Counted from the stretch's first letter, positions 51,697-62,206 are shown. The stretch: 64,000 nucleotides of DNA from an uncultured Lachnospiraceae bacterium (GCA_947628225.1 CANQYY010000001.1:124001-188000); one strand, 5' to 3'. Translations and numbers: made by a program. The notes: generated by a model from the letters alone, not told the origin.

Positions 51697-52532
51697 CAAA
51701 ATCTCTCCTCTGCCATACGGATAATTGCTTCCTTTACAAGTTTTTTAAACTGTGGCGCCGCCTTATTCGCAATAGCGTTTACTTCCTCATGCGTAAGAGG
51801 ATTTTCACTGGTTCCTCCCGCCATATTGGAAATACAGGAAATTCCGCAGATTCTCATTCCCATATGCTTTGCGGCTATCGCCTCCGCCGCCGTACTCATT
51901 CCCACGGCGTCTGCTCCCAGTTTTCCAAACATCTTCACTTCTGCTACTGATTCATAATTAGGCCCGGTGGTCTGCAGGTAGACTCCCTGCTTTAGCGGTA
52001 TGCCAAGGCGCTGCGCTGTATCCTTCAGAATCCCGCAGAGCTTTTTGTCATAGACCGTATCCATGGAGGGAAAACGCATTCCCCATGCCTCTACATTCGG
52101 GCCGATCAGGGGCGAGGGGACAAAGGAGCTGATTTGGTCGGAAATCATCATAAAATCCCCCGGCGAAAATGTCGGATTGATTCCCCCGGCAGCGTTTGTC
52201 AAAAAAAGAATCTCCGCTCCCATCCTTCTCATCAGACGAATCGGAAGCACAACCTCCGGCATCGGATAGCCCTCGTAGTAGTGAACGCGTCCCTGCATAA
52301 TGATTACCGGCATCTCTCCGATATATCCCAGGACAAAACGCCCCTTATGCCCTGCCACCGTCGATACCGGAAAGCCGTTAATTTCTTTATAGGAAATAGA
52401 TTCCACACAGGTAATCTCGTCTGCCAGCGCTCCCAGTCCGCTTCCCAATATCAGGGCGGCCTTCGGTACAAAATCTGTTTTTTCCCGAACCTGAAGCAGG
52501 CAGTCTTCTACTCTTTTTTCCCAGTTATCCAT
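51696..52532 (-). CDS. Purine-nucleoside phosphorylase (trimeric type)
   Basis: A 278-residue enzyme of the low-molecular-mass (class II) PNP family that splits guanosine and inosine with phosphate. Blocks: LILGSGLGALADEI, PVSTVAGHKGRFVLG, MQGRVHYYEGYPM, LTNAAGGINPTFSPGDFM, GVYLQTTGPNYESVAEVKMF and GAVGMSTAAEAIAAKHMG-like KLGADAVGMSTAAEA. These include the phosphate and purine sites. GGGAGA lies before the ATG. It is coupled to the deaminase downstream. Confidence 0.94.
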   Translation of the reverse strand: MDNWEKRVEDCLLQVREKTDFVPKAALILGSGLGALADEITCVESISYKEINGFPVSTVAGHKGRFVLGYIGEMPVIIMQGRVHYYEGYPMPEVVLPIRLMRRMGAEILFLTNAAGGINPTFSPGDFMMISDQISSFVPSPLIGPNVEAWGMRFPSMDTVYDKKLCGILKDTAQRLGIPLKQGVYLQTTGPNYESVAEVKMFGKLGADAVGMSTAAEAIAAKHMGMRICGISCISNMAGGTSENPLTHEEVNAIANKAAPQFKKLVKEAIIRMAEERF

Positions 52533-52546
52533 CTTTTATCTCCCTT

Positions 52547-53686
52547 CTATAAAAATCGCTCCCACACCCGGTTACTGACGTCAATTCCTCTTTTCGTAAG
52601 AAAAATTCTATCTCCCTCCCGTTTTAAAAGCCCTTCTTTTTCGCTGCCGCAAATTTCTTTTCCATATACGCTTTCGATTGTCTTTCCAAAGGAATGATAA
52701 AAACCCTCAGCCGTGACTCCCTGCATGCAGCGAAGTCCTAAAAACATAAATTCTGACATTTCCTCCCTCTCCGACAAAAACTCCCGCTCCTTTTCCGGAA
52801 ATTTTCCGCTTTTTACCGCCTCCCTGTAAGCATCGTAGGTTTCCATATTAGAAAAACGGCTGTGTCCGAGGAAAGAAGAAGCGCCCAGTCCGAGCCCCAG
52901 ATATTCTTCCCGACGCCAGTATTTCATATTATGCCTGCACTCTTTTCCCTCTCTGGCATAATTGGAAATTTCATAGCGGTGATAACCGGCTTTTTTCAAA
53001 AATGCTTCGGTATCCTGATACATGAGCCGGTCCGTTTCCTCATCCACCGGTGGAATGTCCCCGTAAATCTCATAAAAAGGAGTTCCCTCCTCCACGATAA
53101 GGCTGTAGGAGGATATGTGCTCCGGCTTTAGCGAAATAACTTCCTGCAGCGTTTTCCGATAGCTTTCCCTTGTCTGGGACGGAATCGCTGACATAATATC
53201 AATATTAATATTGTCAAAACCGGCTTCCCTTGCCTGCTCATAGCTCCGGGCGAAAACATCATAACTATGGATTCTCCCTAAAAGGGATAATTCTTTTTCG
53301 ACAACCGACTGAAGCCCAAGGCTGATGCGGTTTACTCCCCCGTTACGGTACAGAGAAAATTTTTCTCCGGAAACGGTGCCGGGATTACATTCTATGGTAA
53401 ATTCCGGTGTGTCCTCCAAAGAAAAGCAGGTATGGATGCTCTTCAGAATCTCTTCCATATCGGCTTCTTCTAACAGGGAAGGCGTGCCTCCTCCCAAAAA
53501 AACCGTATCTACCCGGTAATCAGAAAGTTTATTTTCCCACAGCGCCATTTCCTCCGCCAATACTTTCGCATATTCCCGGATTGTTTCTCTTGTTGCCGGG
53601 AAGGACAAAAAATCGCAGTATTGGCATTTTTTTACGCAAAAAGGAATATGGATATACAATCCCAGCCGCTTTTTCTTATTCTTCAT
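52547..53686 (-). CDS. hemW: HemW-like radical SAM protein
   Basis: A 379-residue protein with the radical SAM cluster motif C17-VKK-C21-QY-C24 in [13 protein letters not shown], then [16 protein letters not shown] and [23 protein letters not shown]. The C-terminal part ([23 protein letters not shown]) is a HemW-type winged region. HemW is a heme chaperone, often mis-named as anaerobic coproporphyrinogen oxidase. It overlaps the lepA end by 11 bases, the usual lepA-hemW pairing. Confidence 0.93.
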   Translation of the reverse strand: MKNKKKRLGLYIHIPFCVKKCQYCDFLSFPATRETIREYAKVLAEEMALWENKLSDYRVDTVFLGGGTPSLLEEADMEEILKSIHTCFSLEDTPEFTIECNPGTVSGEKFSLYRNGGVNRISLGLQSVVEKELSLLGRIHSYDVFARSYEQAREAGFDNINIDIMSAIPSQTRESYRKTLQEVISLKPEHISSYSLIVEEGTPFYEIYGDIPPVDEETDRLMYQDTEAFLKKAGYHRYEISNYAREGKECRHNMKYWRREEYLGLGLGASSFLGHSRFSNMETYDAYREAVKSGKFPEKEREFLSEREEMSEFMFLGLRCMQGVTAEGFYHSFGKTIESVYGKEICGSEKEGLLKREGDRIFLTKRGIDVSNRVWERFL

Positions 53687-55493
53687 CGTCCAGTTTCAAA
53701 ACGCTCATAAATGCCTTTTGCGGAATTTCTACATTGCCAATCTGGCGCATCCTTTTCTTTCCCTCTTTCTGTTTTTCCAGAAGTTTTCGTTTTCGGGAAA
53801 TATCGCCGCCATAACATTTGGCAAGGACATCCTTACGCACCGCCTTAACGGTTTCTCTGGCGATTACCTTATTTCCAATCGCCGCCTGTATCGGAATTTC
53901 AAATAAATGCCTTGGGATTTCCTTCTTTAATTTCTGGCACATCTTTCTTCCTCTTTCATAGGCGGAACTTTCATGGACAATAAAGGAAAGAGCGTCTACC
54001 TCCTCCCGGTTAATCAATATATTCAATTTTACAAGCTGCGCCGGCTCATAACCTTTCATCTCGTAATCAAAAGAAGCATACCCGCGGGAACGGGATTTTA
54101 AGGAGTCAAAAAAGTCATAAATAATTTCATTGAGGGGAAGGATGTATTTCAACAACGCCCTGGTTTCTTCCATATATTCCATCCCCACATATACTCCCCG
54201 GCGTTCCTGGCAAAGCTTCATGATGGCGCCGACAAATTCTGTGGTTACCATGATCTCAGCCTCTACTACCGGCTCCTCCATATGTTCGATCTCCGACGGG
54301 TCCGGCAAATTAGAGGGATTTGTCACCTCTGCTTTTTCTCCATTCGTTTTATACACATGATAGACAACTCCCGGCGCCGTCGTCACAAGATCCAGATTAT
54401 ACTCCCTCTCCAGACGCTCCTGTATTACCTCTAGATGCAAAAGTCCCAGAAAACCGCACCGGAATCCAAAACCCAGAGCAACGGAGGTTTCCGCTTCAAA
54501 TTGCAGGGAGGCGTCATTCAGTTGAAGTTTTTCCAGGGCATCCCGCAAATCCTGATATTTGGCGCCGTCAGCCGGATACAGTCCGCAGTATACCATCGGC
54601 ATGACTTTCTTGTAGCCCGGAAGCGCCTCCTTACAGGGGTTCATGGCATCCGTAACGGTGTCGCCTACCCGGGTGCCTTCTACGTTTTTCAGGCTTGCCG
54701 TAATATAGCCTACCATACCGGCGGCCAGCTCCTCGCAGGGGATGAACTGTCCGGCGCCAAAGGTGCCAACCTCTACCACTTCTTCCTCCATGCCGGTAGC
54801 CATCATATGGATGCGGGTTCCTTTTTTTACCGTCCCCTCAAAAAGACGGCAGAATATAATGACTCCCTTATAAGCATCGTACACCGAGTCAAAGATCAAT
54901 GCCTTTAACGGCGCCGATTCATCTCCTTCGGGAGCCGGAATTTTTGTCACGATCTGCTCCAGCACCTCTTCAATATTCGTTCCCAGTTTTGCCGAAATCA
55001 GAGGGGCGTCCTGGGCTTCAATGCCAATGACATCTTCTATTTCATTTTTGACCCTCTCCGGATCCGCGCTGGGCAAATCAATTTTATTAATCACCGGCAT
55101 AATTTCTAAATCATGGTCGATAGCTAAATAGCAGTTTGCCAGAGTCTGCGCCTCAATTCCCTGCGCGGCATCCACAATCAAAATTGCCCCCTCGCAGGCG
55201 GCAAGGCTTCTGGATACCTCGTAATTAAAATCCACATGTCCCGGCGTATCGATCAGATTAAACAGATATTCCTCCCCGTCCTTTGCCTTATAGACAAGGC
55301 GGACTGCCTGAGATTTTATCGTAATCCCGCGTTCTCTTTCCAGCTCCATGTTATCTAATACCTGCGCCTGCATTTCCCGGCTGGTCAGAAGTCCGGTTTT
55401 TTCAATTATGCGGTCGGCAAGAGTTGATTTTCCATGATCAATATGGGCAATAATGCAAAAATTTCTAATGTGGCTTTTTTTTATCGCTGACAT
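53676..55493 (-). CDS. lepA: Elongation factor 4 (LepA)
   Basis: A 605-residue translational GTPase. The ATG at 55493 ([24 protein letters not shown]) has GGAGG 6 bases upstream. G1 is [10 protein letters not shown]2 RGITIK, G3 DTPGHVDF and G4 NKIDLP. The LepA-specific C-terminal domain ends with the [25 protein letters not shown] block. LepA acts on stalled ribosomes or during initiation. It heads the lepA-hemW-PNP-deaminase unit. Confidence 0.97.
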   Translation of the reverse strand: MSAIKKSHIRNFCIIAHIDHGKSTLADRIIEKTGLLTSREMQAQVLDNMELERERGITIKSQAVRLVYKAKDGEEYLFNLIDTPGHVDFNYEVSRSLAACEGAILIVDAAQGIEAQTLANCYLAIDHDLEIMPVINKIDLPSADPERVKNEIEDVIGIEAQDAPLISAKLGTNIEEVLEQIVTKIPAPEGDESAPLKALIFDSVYDAYKGVIIFCRLFEGTVKKGTRIHMMATGMEEEVVEVGTFGAGQFIPCEELAAGMVGYITASLKNVEGTRVGDTVTDAMNPCKEALPGYKKVMPMVYCGLYPADGAKYQDLRDALEKLQLNDASLQFEAETSVALGFGFRCGFLGLLHLEVIQERLEREYNLDLVTTAPGVVYHVYKTNGEKAEVTNPSNLPDPSEIEHMEEPVVEAEIMVTTEFVGAIMKLCQERRGVYVGMEYMEETRALLKYILPLNEIIYDFFDSLKSRSRGYASFDYEMKGYEPAQLVKLNILINREEVDALSFIVHESSAYERGRKMCQKLKKEIPRHLFEIPIQAAIGNKVIARETVKAVRKDVLAKCYGGDISRKRKLLEKQKEGKKRMRQIGNVEIPQKAFMSVLKLDDEE

Positions 55494-55574
55494 GACATCC
55501 TCCAAAACACCAAAAATCTATTCCTATCTTAGCATAAATGCCACGGATATGCCACAAAAAAATCAGAGTGTGCC

Positions 55575-55603
55575 TTGTAATTTACACATATTTATTGTAG
55601 AAT
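55575..55603 (+). promoter_or_regulatory. Promoter of the BIG2-protein gene
   Basis: TTGTAA (55575-55580) and TAGAAT (55598-55603) are 17 bases apart, 32 bases before the ATG at 55636. Confidence 0.55.
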
Positions 55604-55635
55604 AGTTTTAAAATAACGTAGGAGGAATATCTGCT

Positions 55636-56418
55636 ATGAAAAAAATCATTTCCCTGCTTCTTATTCTGTGCATGGCAGGAAGTATCTTTTTTACAGCACC
55701 GCAGACAGAGGCAGCCGCAATAAAATTAAATACGACCAAAAAGACGCTGTATGTGGGAAGCTCTTATAAATTAAAAGTAAAAGGCACTTCCCAAAAAATA
55801 ACATGGAAATCCAGCAAAAAATCGGTTGCAAAGGTTTCAAAAAAGGGAGTTGTCAAGGCGAAGTCCGCCGGCAGCGCTACCATAACCGCCAAAGTGGCGC
55901 GGAAAAAACTCCGTTGTAAAATAACCGTCAAAAAGAAATCCTTTGGCAAAGGCACGAAGACGAGTCCAAAATCCGCCTACAAGACTAATACCTTTACTTT
56001 CTATGAAGAAGGAAAGAAAAAAGGGAAATTTTCCATAAAGCTGATGCGCTTTGAATCCGGAAAAAAGGCGGCCGCGCTGGCAAAGAACAACTCTGCTAAT
56101 CCGGCGCCAAAACCAAATCAGGAATATATCTATTTCAAATTTAAGATTTGTTACCTCTCCGGCAGCCAGACAATAGACGCCAAGGATATTTTCAATTACT
56201 ACTATAATATCTTCGGCGCCAATTCTACCAGACAGCTGACTAATCTGGACTGGGGCTTCTTCTTTGAACCGGTGGACGATCTGGGTACTACGGTTCTTTC
56301 TCCGGGGAATAAAATTGTGTGCAGCAAAGCAATCCTCATCGAAAAAGGATACGCTCCCATTACCTTTCGGATTCAGACAAAGAAAAATTCGTATACCTGG
56401 TTTACCACAGAAAAATAA
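55636..56418 (+). CDS. Secreted protein with a BIG2 (Ig-like) domain
   Basis: A 260-residue exported protein. The signal peptide is MKKIISLLLILCMAGSIFF with a cleavage site near TEAAA (about 26). A bacterial Ig-like group 2 domain follows (about 28-97), recognised by LYVGSSYKLKVKG, ITWKSSKKSVAKVSKKGVVKAKSAGSATITA. The remaining C-terminal domain (105-260) contains no known motif, with YIYFKFKICYLSGSQTIDAKDIF. The protein is strongly basic. AGGAGG precedes the ATG. It converges on a secreted transglutaminase-like gene. Confidence 0.82.
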   Translation: MKKIISLLLILCMAGSIFFTAPQTEAAAIKLNTTKKTLYVGSSYKLKVKGTSQKITWKSSKKSVAKVSKKGVVKAKSAGSATITAKVARKKLRCKITVKKKSFGKGTKTSPKSAYKTNTFTFYEEGKKKGKFSIKLMRFESGKKAAALAKNNSANPAPKPNQEYIYFKFKICYLSGSQTIDAKDIFNYYYNIFGANSTRQLTNLDWGFFFEPVDDLGTTVLSPGNKIVCSKAILIEKGYAPITFRIQTKKNSYTWFTTEK

Positions 56419-56425
56419 AACAGAC

Positions 56426-56464
56426 AAAAAACCGGCTGGGAGGACGCTCCCGCCGGTTCTTTAT
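56426..56464. terminator. Terminator shared by the BIG2 and transglutaminase genes
   Basis: AACCGGC (56430-56436) pairs with GCCGGTT (56452-56458), and an inner GGGAG/CTCCC stem continues the hairpin. It is followed by CTTTATTTG; A residues precede it on the other side. Confidence 0.75.
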
Positions 56465-57330
56465 TTGTAATTTTTACTGCTTATTTTATATTTTTTGCGA
56501 AAGGCTTTTGTGCGATAAAACGCATCTTTTTTATGATCTTTTTTAAATACCTTATCGCTTTTTAAAAAATAATCTGCATACACCTGCCCATCATCCGCAT
56601 CATCCTGACAGGCATCCAGATTATACCATTTTCCTTTTAATTTTACGATATTCCATGCGTGAGGATACCATTTCTTTCCATCCCTGATTGAACCGGAAAT
56701 AAATCGGCAGGGAATTTTCAGTTTCGTCAAAAGTTTATATGCCATCAGCGCATATCCATTGCATACGGTTTTCTTTTTACAAAAACCGGCATAAGCGGAA
56801 TATAGACAATGTTTACGCTTATCATAAGTCACATGCCGGATGATGTAACGGTAGACAAGGGCAATCCTCTCATAATTGTTTTTCCCCTGTCTTCGGATTT
56901 TTCCGGCAACTTTTTTGACTATCCGATTAACAGCCTTTCGCTGCTTGCAGCTTTCCAGATATTGAATATCCGAAAAATATAATTTCCCATTCCTGTATTC
57001 ACAGTTTACCTGCCAGATATTACCGTACAAATAATCCCCGTCGTCGGTATTGCTTTTTTTATCTGCCGTCTGCGCCATTTCATACAAAACGCGGTAATAA
57101 ACCTCTTCCTTCGGACTGTTCAGCTTATTTACAAGGGAAACCGCTTCTCTCTGGTTCGTGCAGCGTATGGCAAACTTCTTCTTTCCCGCCAAAAACTGTT
57201 TTGACATTTCCCGGTAGATTTCTTTTTGGGTATGCGCCGTCATTGCCCTGGCATTTTCAGACGGCGCAAGAAAAAAGATACCGGCACACAAAAAAATAAA
57301 ATACAATAGTATACTATGGATCCGATTCAT
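56461..57330 (-). CDS. Secreted transglutaminase-like cysteine protease/peptidase
   Basis: A 289-residue protein. The start at 57330 (MNRIHSILLYFIFLCAGIFFL) gives a normal signal peptide and has AGAGGTG before it; the upstream reading would pass through the gdhA terminator. The transglutaminase-like triad can be assigned: Cys in KKTVCNGYALMAYKLL, His in YPHAWNIVKL and Asp in WYNLDACQDD. The middle segment (KVAGKIRRQGKNNYERIALVYRYIIRHVTYD) is the usual lead-in. Substrates are unknown; cell-wall or protein cross-link cleavage is plausible. Confidence 0.85.
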   Translation of the reverse strand: MNRIHSILLYFIFLCAGIFFLAPSENARAMTAHTQKEIYREMSKQFLAGKKKFAIRCTNQREAVSLVNKLNSPKEEVYYRVLYEMAQTADKKSNTDDGDYLYGNIWQVNCEYRNGKLYFSDIQYLESCKQRKAVNRIVKKVAGKIRRQGKNNYERIALVYRYIIRHVTYDKRKHCLYSAYAGFCKKKTVCNGYALMAYKLLTKLKIPCRFISGSIRDGKKWYPHAWNIVKLKGKWYNLDACQDDADDGQVYADYFLKSDKVFKKDHKKDAFYRTKAFRKKYKISSKNYK

Positions 57331-57343
57331 ATCAGGCACCTCT

Positions 57344-57381
57344 AAAATTATCCGGTGCGGATACCCACACCGGATAATTTT
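57344..57381 (-). terminator. gdhA terminator
   Basis: A perfect 14-bp stem, AAAATTATCCGGTG (57344-57357) with CACCGGATAATTTT (57368-57381), encloses a 10-base loop. On the minus strand it ends in a T run. It lies between gdhA and the transglutaminase gene. Confidence 0.88.
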
Positions 57382-57409
57382 TCTTTTCCCTGTTTTTTTT
57401 AACCGTATC

Positions 57410-58768
<1,359 letters not shown>

Positions 58769-58777
58769 TCACTTACC

Positions 58778-58806
58778 ATTATAAACACTATGGAAGTAAA
58801 TGACAA
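58778..58806 (-). promoter_or_regulatory. gdhA promoter
   Basis: TTGTCA (58801-58806) and TATAAT (58778-58783) on the minus strand are 17 bases apart, 34 bases before the ATG. Confidence 0.75.
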
Positions 58807-58825
58807 GGTAAATTTTATTTTATTT

Positions 58826-59296
58826 TTAACGCCGGGACATATAACTATTGGAGTAGTGATAATCTTCGCTGACATCTTTCCCAAACCATGCCGGAGGCAC
58901 AAAGCCTGTACCTTCCTCGACCGTGGCAAATTCAATCTCTGCCAGATAAAATCCTTCCCGTTCTCCGTGGAATTCATCCAATTCGATTATTTTCCCCTCA
59001 TAGGGAATGCGGTATCTCGTCTTACAAATGCACTTCCCGTCTGCCTTTTTTTTCAAATGCTCATAGGCATCCTTTGTCAGCGGAAGCTCTATCTCCTCCG
59101 CCACGCACATCGGCTGGGCTAACAGCTCTTTGTCCAGACGGTTCCGGTTTTTATAGGTAAGAATATAATCTCCATTTTTTTTGCGCAGGCGCACAACCGG
59201 ATCCGTGCATAAATAGCATTGCTCAATTTCCCATTTTTCATATTGAGCCAGATTGTCCGGCAGGTTTTTAATCAAATATTTCTTTTCAATCTCCAT
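58826..59296 (-). CDS. CYTH-domain protein (triphosphate tunnel family)
   Basis: A 156-residue protein beginning MEIEKKYLI, the ExExK signature of CYTH/triphosphate tunnel enzymes, followed by VVRLRKKNGDYILTYK and AEIEFATVEEG strands. Members hydrolyse triphosphate or polyphosphate, or bind nucleotides; the substrate here is not known. It lies 26 bases behind lepB with GGAG before the ATG, so it may be the last gene of the rplS unit. Confidence 0.88.
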   Translation of the reverse strand: MEIEKKYLIKNLPDNLAQYEKWEIEQCYLCTDPVVRLRKKNGDYILTYKNRNRLDKELLAQPMCVAEEIELPLTKDAYEHLKKKADGKCICKTRYRIPYEGKIIELDEFHGEREGFYLAEIEFATVEEGTGFVPPAWFGKDVSEDYHYSNSYMSRR

Positions 59297-59322
59297 ACTG
59301 GCTTCTCCTGCTTCTGTCTTTA

Positions 59323-60186
59323 CTATTCCAATAGTCCAAATTTATCAAAAGGATACACTCTCAGCCAGACCTTTCCTTTAATATCAGAACGATGAATCGG
59401 TCCTACCTCTTCCTTCCGGCTGTCAACACTGGCATTCCGGTTATCCCCCAGCACAAAATACTCATCCTCGCCCAGGGTAATTCCATTGACGGCAATCCCC
59501 GGCTCTCTTATTTTTTCTTTTCCGTAATCTTCTTTTAAAAGTTTATCGTTAATATAAATATTGCCGTTCAGAATCCGGATCTTCTCCCCCGGAAGCCCGA
59601 TAATCCGCTTTATATAACTGATTTCATCGGTAAAGGGGAAGACAATGACATCAAACCGTTCCGGCTCATGGAGATAGTAACTGATATTTTCTACAATCAA
59701 CTGGTCGCTATTATAGAAAGTCGGTTCCATGGAATTACCTTCCACCGAAGTATGATGAGCAATATATTTCGTAATACAAAGCGATACCAATAAAGCGATA
59801 ACGATACAAACAGAGAGGCTTAACACGGTTCTCAAAAACGGATGCTTCTCATTATATTCCTCCTGCGTATCATCGCTATCCTCATTGCTCCCCATGCCGA
59901 TTTCCGTATCGGGAATCGCATCATACAGAGATTCCAGCTGTATCGTATTTTCCCGCCCGGGCTCCGGCTTTATCTTTGGCTCCAGCTTCAGCTTTGGCTC
60001 GGACTCCGGCTTTGGCTCTGCTTCTTCTTTCTCCTGTAAAATTTTATCAATTTCTGCTTCCGTGTCTTCATCCAGTTTTGCCGAGTTTTCCGGCTCCGGT
60101 CCTGCCGCCAAATCCTCTTCTATATAAAATTCTTCCAGTTCCCTGCATATCTGCAGGCTGTCTTCAATTCTTTTTTTCTCTGACAT
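59323..60186 (-). CDS. lepB: Type I signal peptidase with long acidic N-terminal tail
   Basis: A 287-residue protein. The start at 60186 (MSEKKRIEDSLQ) has GGGAGG 7 bases upstream. A 110-residue acidic, Glu/Pro/Lys-rich cytoplasmic tail precedes the single membrane helix (about 117-141). The catalytic dyad is intact: Ser152 in EGNSMEPTF and Lys193 in SYIKRIIGLPGE. Box E is GDNRNASVDSR. It removes Sec signal peptides, such as those of the secreted proteins nearby. The tail is unusual for signal peptidases, which normally start close to the helix. Confidence 0.93.
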   Translation of the reverse strand: MSEKKRIEDSLQICRELEEFYIEEDLAAGPEPENSAKLDEDTEAEIDKILQEKEEAEPKPESEPKLKLEPKIKPEPGRENTIQLESLYDAIPDTEIGMGSNEDSDDTQEEYNEKHPFLRTVLSLSVCIVIALLVSLCITKYIAHHTSVEGNSMEPTFYNSDQLIVENISYYLHEPERFDVIVFPFTDEISYIKRIIGLPGEKIRILNGNIYINDKLLKEDYGKEKIREPGIAVNGITLGEDEYFVLGDNRNASVDSRKEEVGPIHRSDIKGKVWLRVYPFDKFGLLE

Positions 60187-60202
60187 AACCATACCTCCCA
60201 TA

Positions 60203-61054
60203 TCAAACATCCGGGCACGGATGCTCTATCGTAATGCGCCCTAATCTTCCGTTGCGAAAATCATCTAACATTAAAAAAGCTGCCTTTTCATAATCCGGCT
60301 CCTGAGCCTTTTGGATGCAGCCCCGGTTTTTGGCAAGCTGCTCCAGAATATAGGCAGGATCCTGCGTTTCCGACACCTGATAATGCGTTTCCAGAGTACC
60401 CGGATAATTTTGAGTCAGAAATACGATCAAATCGACGGCAAGCTCGACACCGGAAATCAACTCGTCCTTGATAGAGCCGATAAACGCCAGATGCTGTCCC
60501 ACCGTCTGATCCTCAAACTTAGGCCAGAGGATGCCCGGCGTATCCAGAAGCTCCACCTGCTTACTTATGCGGATCCACTGCTTTCCTCTTGTAACACCCG
60601 GTTTATTTCCTGTTTTTGTACAGCTCCTGCCGGCAAAGGTATTAATAAAAGTGGATTTTCCCACATTGGGAATCCCCACTATCATCGCCCGGACCGGACG
60701 GTTTATGATACCTCTTTTTTTATCTCTTTCTTTCTTTTCCCTGCACGCCTTTTGTATCAGTTCGTGGATCTTCTTTATTTCATTTTTCTTCTTGGAATTA
60801 ACTGCTAAAGCCAGATATCCTTTTTTTTCATAGTAGGCAACCCATGCCTCCAGTTGCGCCGGGTCTGCCATGTCGCTTTTATTAAGTAAAAGAATCCTCG
60901 GTTTATTCTTCGCCATTATATCGATGTCCGGATTTTTACTGCTGACAGGAATCCTGGCATCTACCAGTTCTATTATAACATCTATCAGCCGAATATCCTC
61001 CTGCATGGCGCGCTTTGCTTTTGTCATGTGGCCGGGATACCATTGAAAATACAT
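60203..61054 (-). CDS. rbgA: Ribosome biogenesis GTPase RbgA (YlqF)
   Basis: A 283-residue circularly permuted GTPase. G4 comes first (LLLNKSDM), then G1 GIPNVGKST and G3 DTPG, followed by a C-terminal RNA-binding domain (DPAYILEQLAKNRG). The N-terminus IQWFPGHMTKAKR-type (QWYPGHMTKAKRAM) is the family mark. RbgA completes late 50S assembly (L16). It lies between two signal peptidase homologues in the rplS-lepB-rbgA order of Firmicutes. Confidence 0.95.
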   Translation of the reverse strand: MYFQWYPGHMTKAKRAMQEDIRLIDVIIELVDARIPVSSKNPDIDIMAKNKPRILLLNKSDMADPAQLEAWVAYYEKKGYLALAVNSKKKNEIKKIHELIQKACREKKERDKKRGIINRPVRAMIVGIPNVGKSTFINTFAGRSCTKTGNKPGVTRGKQWIRISKQVELLDTPGILWPKFEDQTVGQHLAFIGSIKDELISGVELAVDLIVFLTQNYPGTLETHYQVSETQDPAYILEQLAKNRGCIQKAQEPDYEKAAFLMLDDFRNGRLGRITIEHPCPDV

Positions 61055-61063
61055 AATGCCTCC

Positions 61064-61702
61064 TTATTTCGGTTGTCCTGCAGCCTTTTCCTGCTGTCCG
61101 GTTTCTTCCGCGTCCGGCCCGCCAATCAGGGCTATGGGGTTCAGCTTCAGGATTACCTTTCCAATCAGATTTTCTTTTTTCACTTTAGTAAAAGAGGTAT
61201 TCCGGCTGTCATCCATATCGGCGCGGTTATCACTGAGGACAAAATATTCTTCCTCCCCCAGTTTGATTTTATTATTCGCCCGCCCGGTGGAAAGCATATC
61301 GGGAAAATCATAGTCCTCCTCGATCCGTTCTCCGTCAATATAAATCCTGCCCTCTTTTATCTGTACCGTTTCTCCCGGAAGTCCTACAATCCGCCGGATA
61401 ATAATAGAGGAATCATCCAACGGCATTTCCTCCCCTTCCTTCTGCTCCGGATAAAAAGCCACTACGGCTCCCCGTCCCGGAGAAAACAAAAGATAAGAGG
61501 TCTTATTGACAATGACATCCTCCCCGTTGTATAGAGTGTTTTCCATGGCGCTGCCGATGACGCTGACTTTTTTTAAGGCAAACCTGACAATCAGCCAGGC
61601 AATCAGGATAACAAGAATGACCGCTGCCAGAAACCGGATGGATTCCTTCAATAACTGGATTCTTCGTTCTCTTTTTGTTTCTTCCTCAAACCTGAGATTC
61701 AT
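61064..61702 (-). CDS. Signal peptidase I homologue lacking both catalytic residues
   Basis: A 212-residue protein with one membrane helix (about 25-43) and the S26 fold. Box B reads VIGSAMENTL: Ala52 stands where catalytic Ser is expected before Met (compare GNSMEPTF in the neighbour), and the next Pro is Asn. Box D reads IIIRRIVGLPGE, with Arg in place of the general-base Lys. Box E is SDNRADMDDSR. Both codons were checked on the DNA (GCC and CGG). It is therefore predicted to be a non-cleaving pseudo-peptidase, comparable to Staphylococcus SpsA. The frame is intact with GGAGG upstream, so it is probably expressed. A function as partner of the intact enzyme is inference. Confidence 0.8.
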   Translation of the reverse strand: MNLRFEEETKRERRIQLLKESIRFLAAVILVILIAWLIVRFALKKVSVIGSAMENTLYNGEDVIVNKTSYLLFSPGRGAVVAFYPEQKEGEEMPLDDSSIIIRRIVGLPGETVQIKEGRIYIDGERIEEDYDFPDMLSTGRANNKIKLGEEEYFVLSDNRADMDDSRNTSFTKVKKENLIGKVILKLNPIALIGGPDAEETGQQEKAAGQPK

Positions 61703-61738
61703 GGATGCCTCCTGCCTTAAAGGTTTTAATAATGGGAA

Positions 61739-61760
61739 AGGGACAACAAAAGTTGTCCCT
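61739..61760 (-). terminator. Hairpin after rplS (possible partial terminator)
   Basis: AGGGACAAC (61739-61747) and GTTGTCCCT (61752-61760) form a perfect 9-bp stem with a 4-base loop. On the minus strand it is followed by TTCCC rather than a U run, so some readthrough into the signal peptidase genes is likely. Confidence 0.55.
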
Positions 61761-61777
61761 CTGAAAGCAAATAATAA

Positions 61778-62125
61778 TTATTTAACCAATTCCTTTACCT
61801 TAGCTGCTTTCCCAACACGTCCGCGCAAATAGTTCAGTTTTGCTCTTCTTACTTTACCAAGGCGGACAACTTCCACCTTCTCGACAATCGGGGAATGAAG
61901 CGGCCAGGTTTTCTCAACTCCTACGCCGTTTGAGAACTTTCGGACAGTAAAGGTTTCACGGTTGCTGCCGCCCTGTCTTTTTAATACAACGCCCTCATAT
62001 ACCTGAGTCCTCTCACGCTGTCCCTCTTTAACCTTGGCATATACTCTGACAGTATCGCCAACCTTGAATTCCGGCACTTCCGCTTTTAACTGCTCCTGTT
62101 CGATCTTTTTAATAATTTCATTCAT
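61778..62125 (-). CDS. rplS: 50S ribosomal protein L19
   Basis: A 115-residue L19 ([97 protein letters not shown]; only the first parts need be read). AGGAGG lies before the ATG. It heads the lepB-like, rbgA, lepB unit and has a structured leader and its own promoter. Confidence 0.96.
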   Translation of the reverse strand: MNEIIKKIEQEQLKAEVPEFKVGDTVRVYAKVKEGQRERTQVYEGVVLKRQGGSNRETFTVRKFSNGVGVEKTWPLHSPIVEKVEVVRLGKVRRAKLNYLRGRVGKAAKVKELVK

Positions 62126-62206
62126 CGTTGTTCCTCCTAATCATTTTTGATGTTCTTAATGTATCATTTCCATCAGAGGACCATCTACTTTTATCACAAC
62201 ATTAAG
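62126..62206 (-). ncRNA. Probable L19 leader (5' UTR of rplS)
   Basis: The leader of about 80 bases is closed by an 8-bp helix, CTTAATGT (62199-62206 on the minus strand) with ACATTAAG (62155-62162). Inside is a GGTCCTCTGATGG segment like that of Firmicute L19 leaders. Position and the helix support an autoregulatory leader; a covariance search is needed to confirm the family. Confidence 0.5.

Noticed and set aside
55837..56427. Minus-strand reading of 196 codons opposite the BIG2 gene.
   Set aside because: The plus strand has promoter, ribosome site, signal peptide and a clear domain; the antisense frame has none of these.
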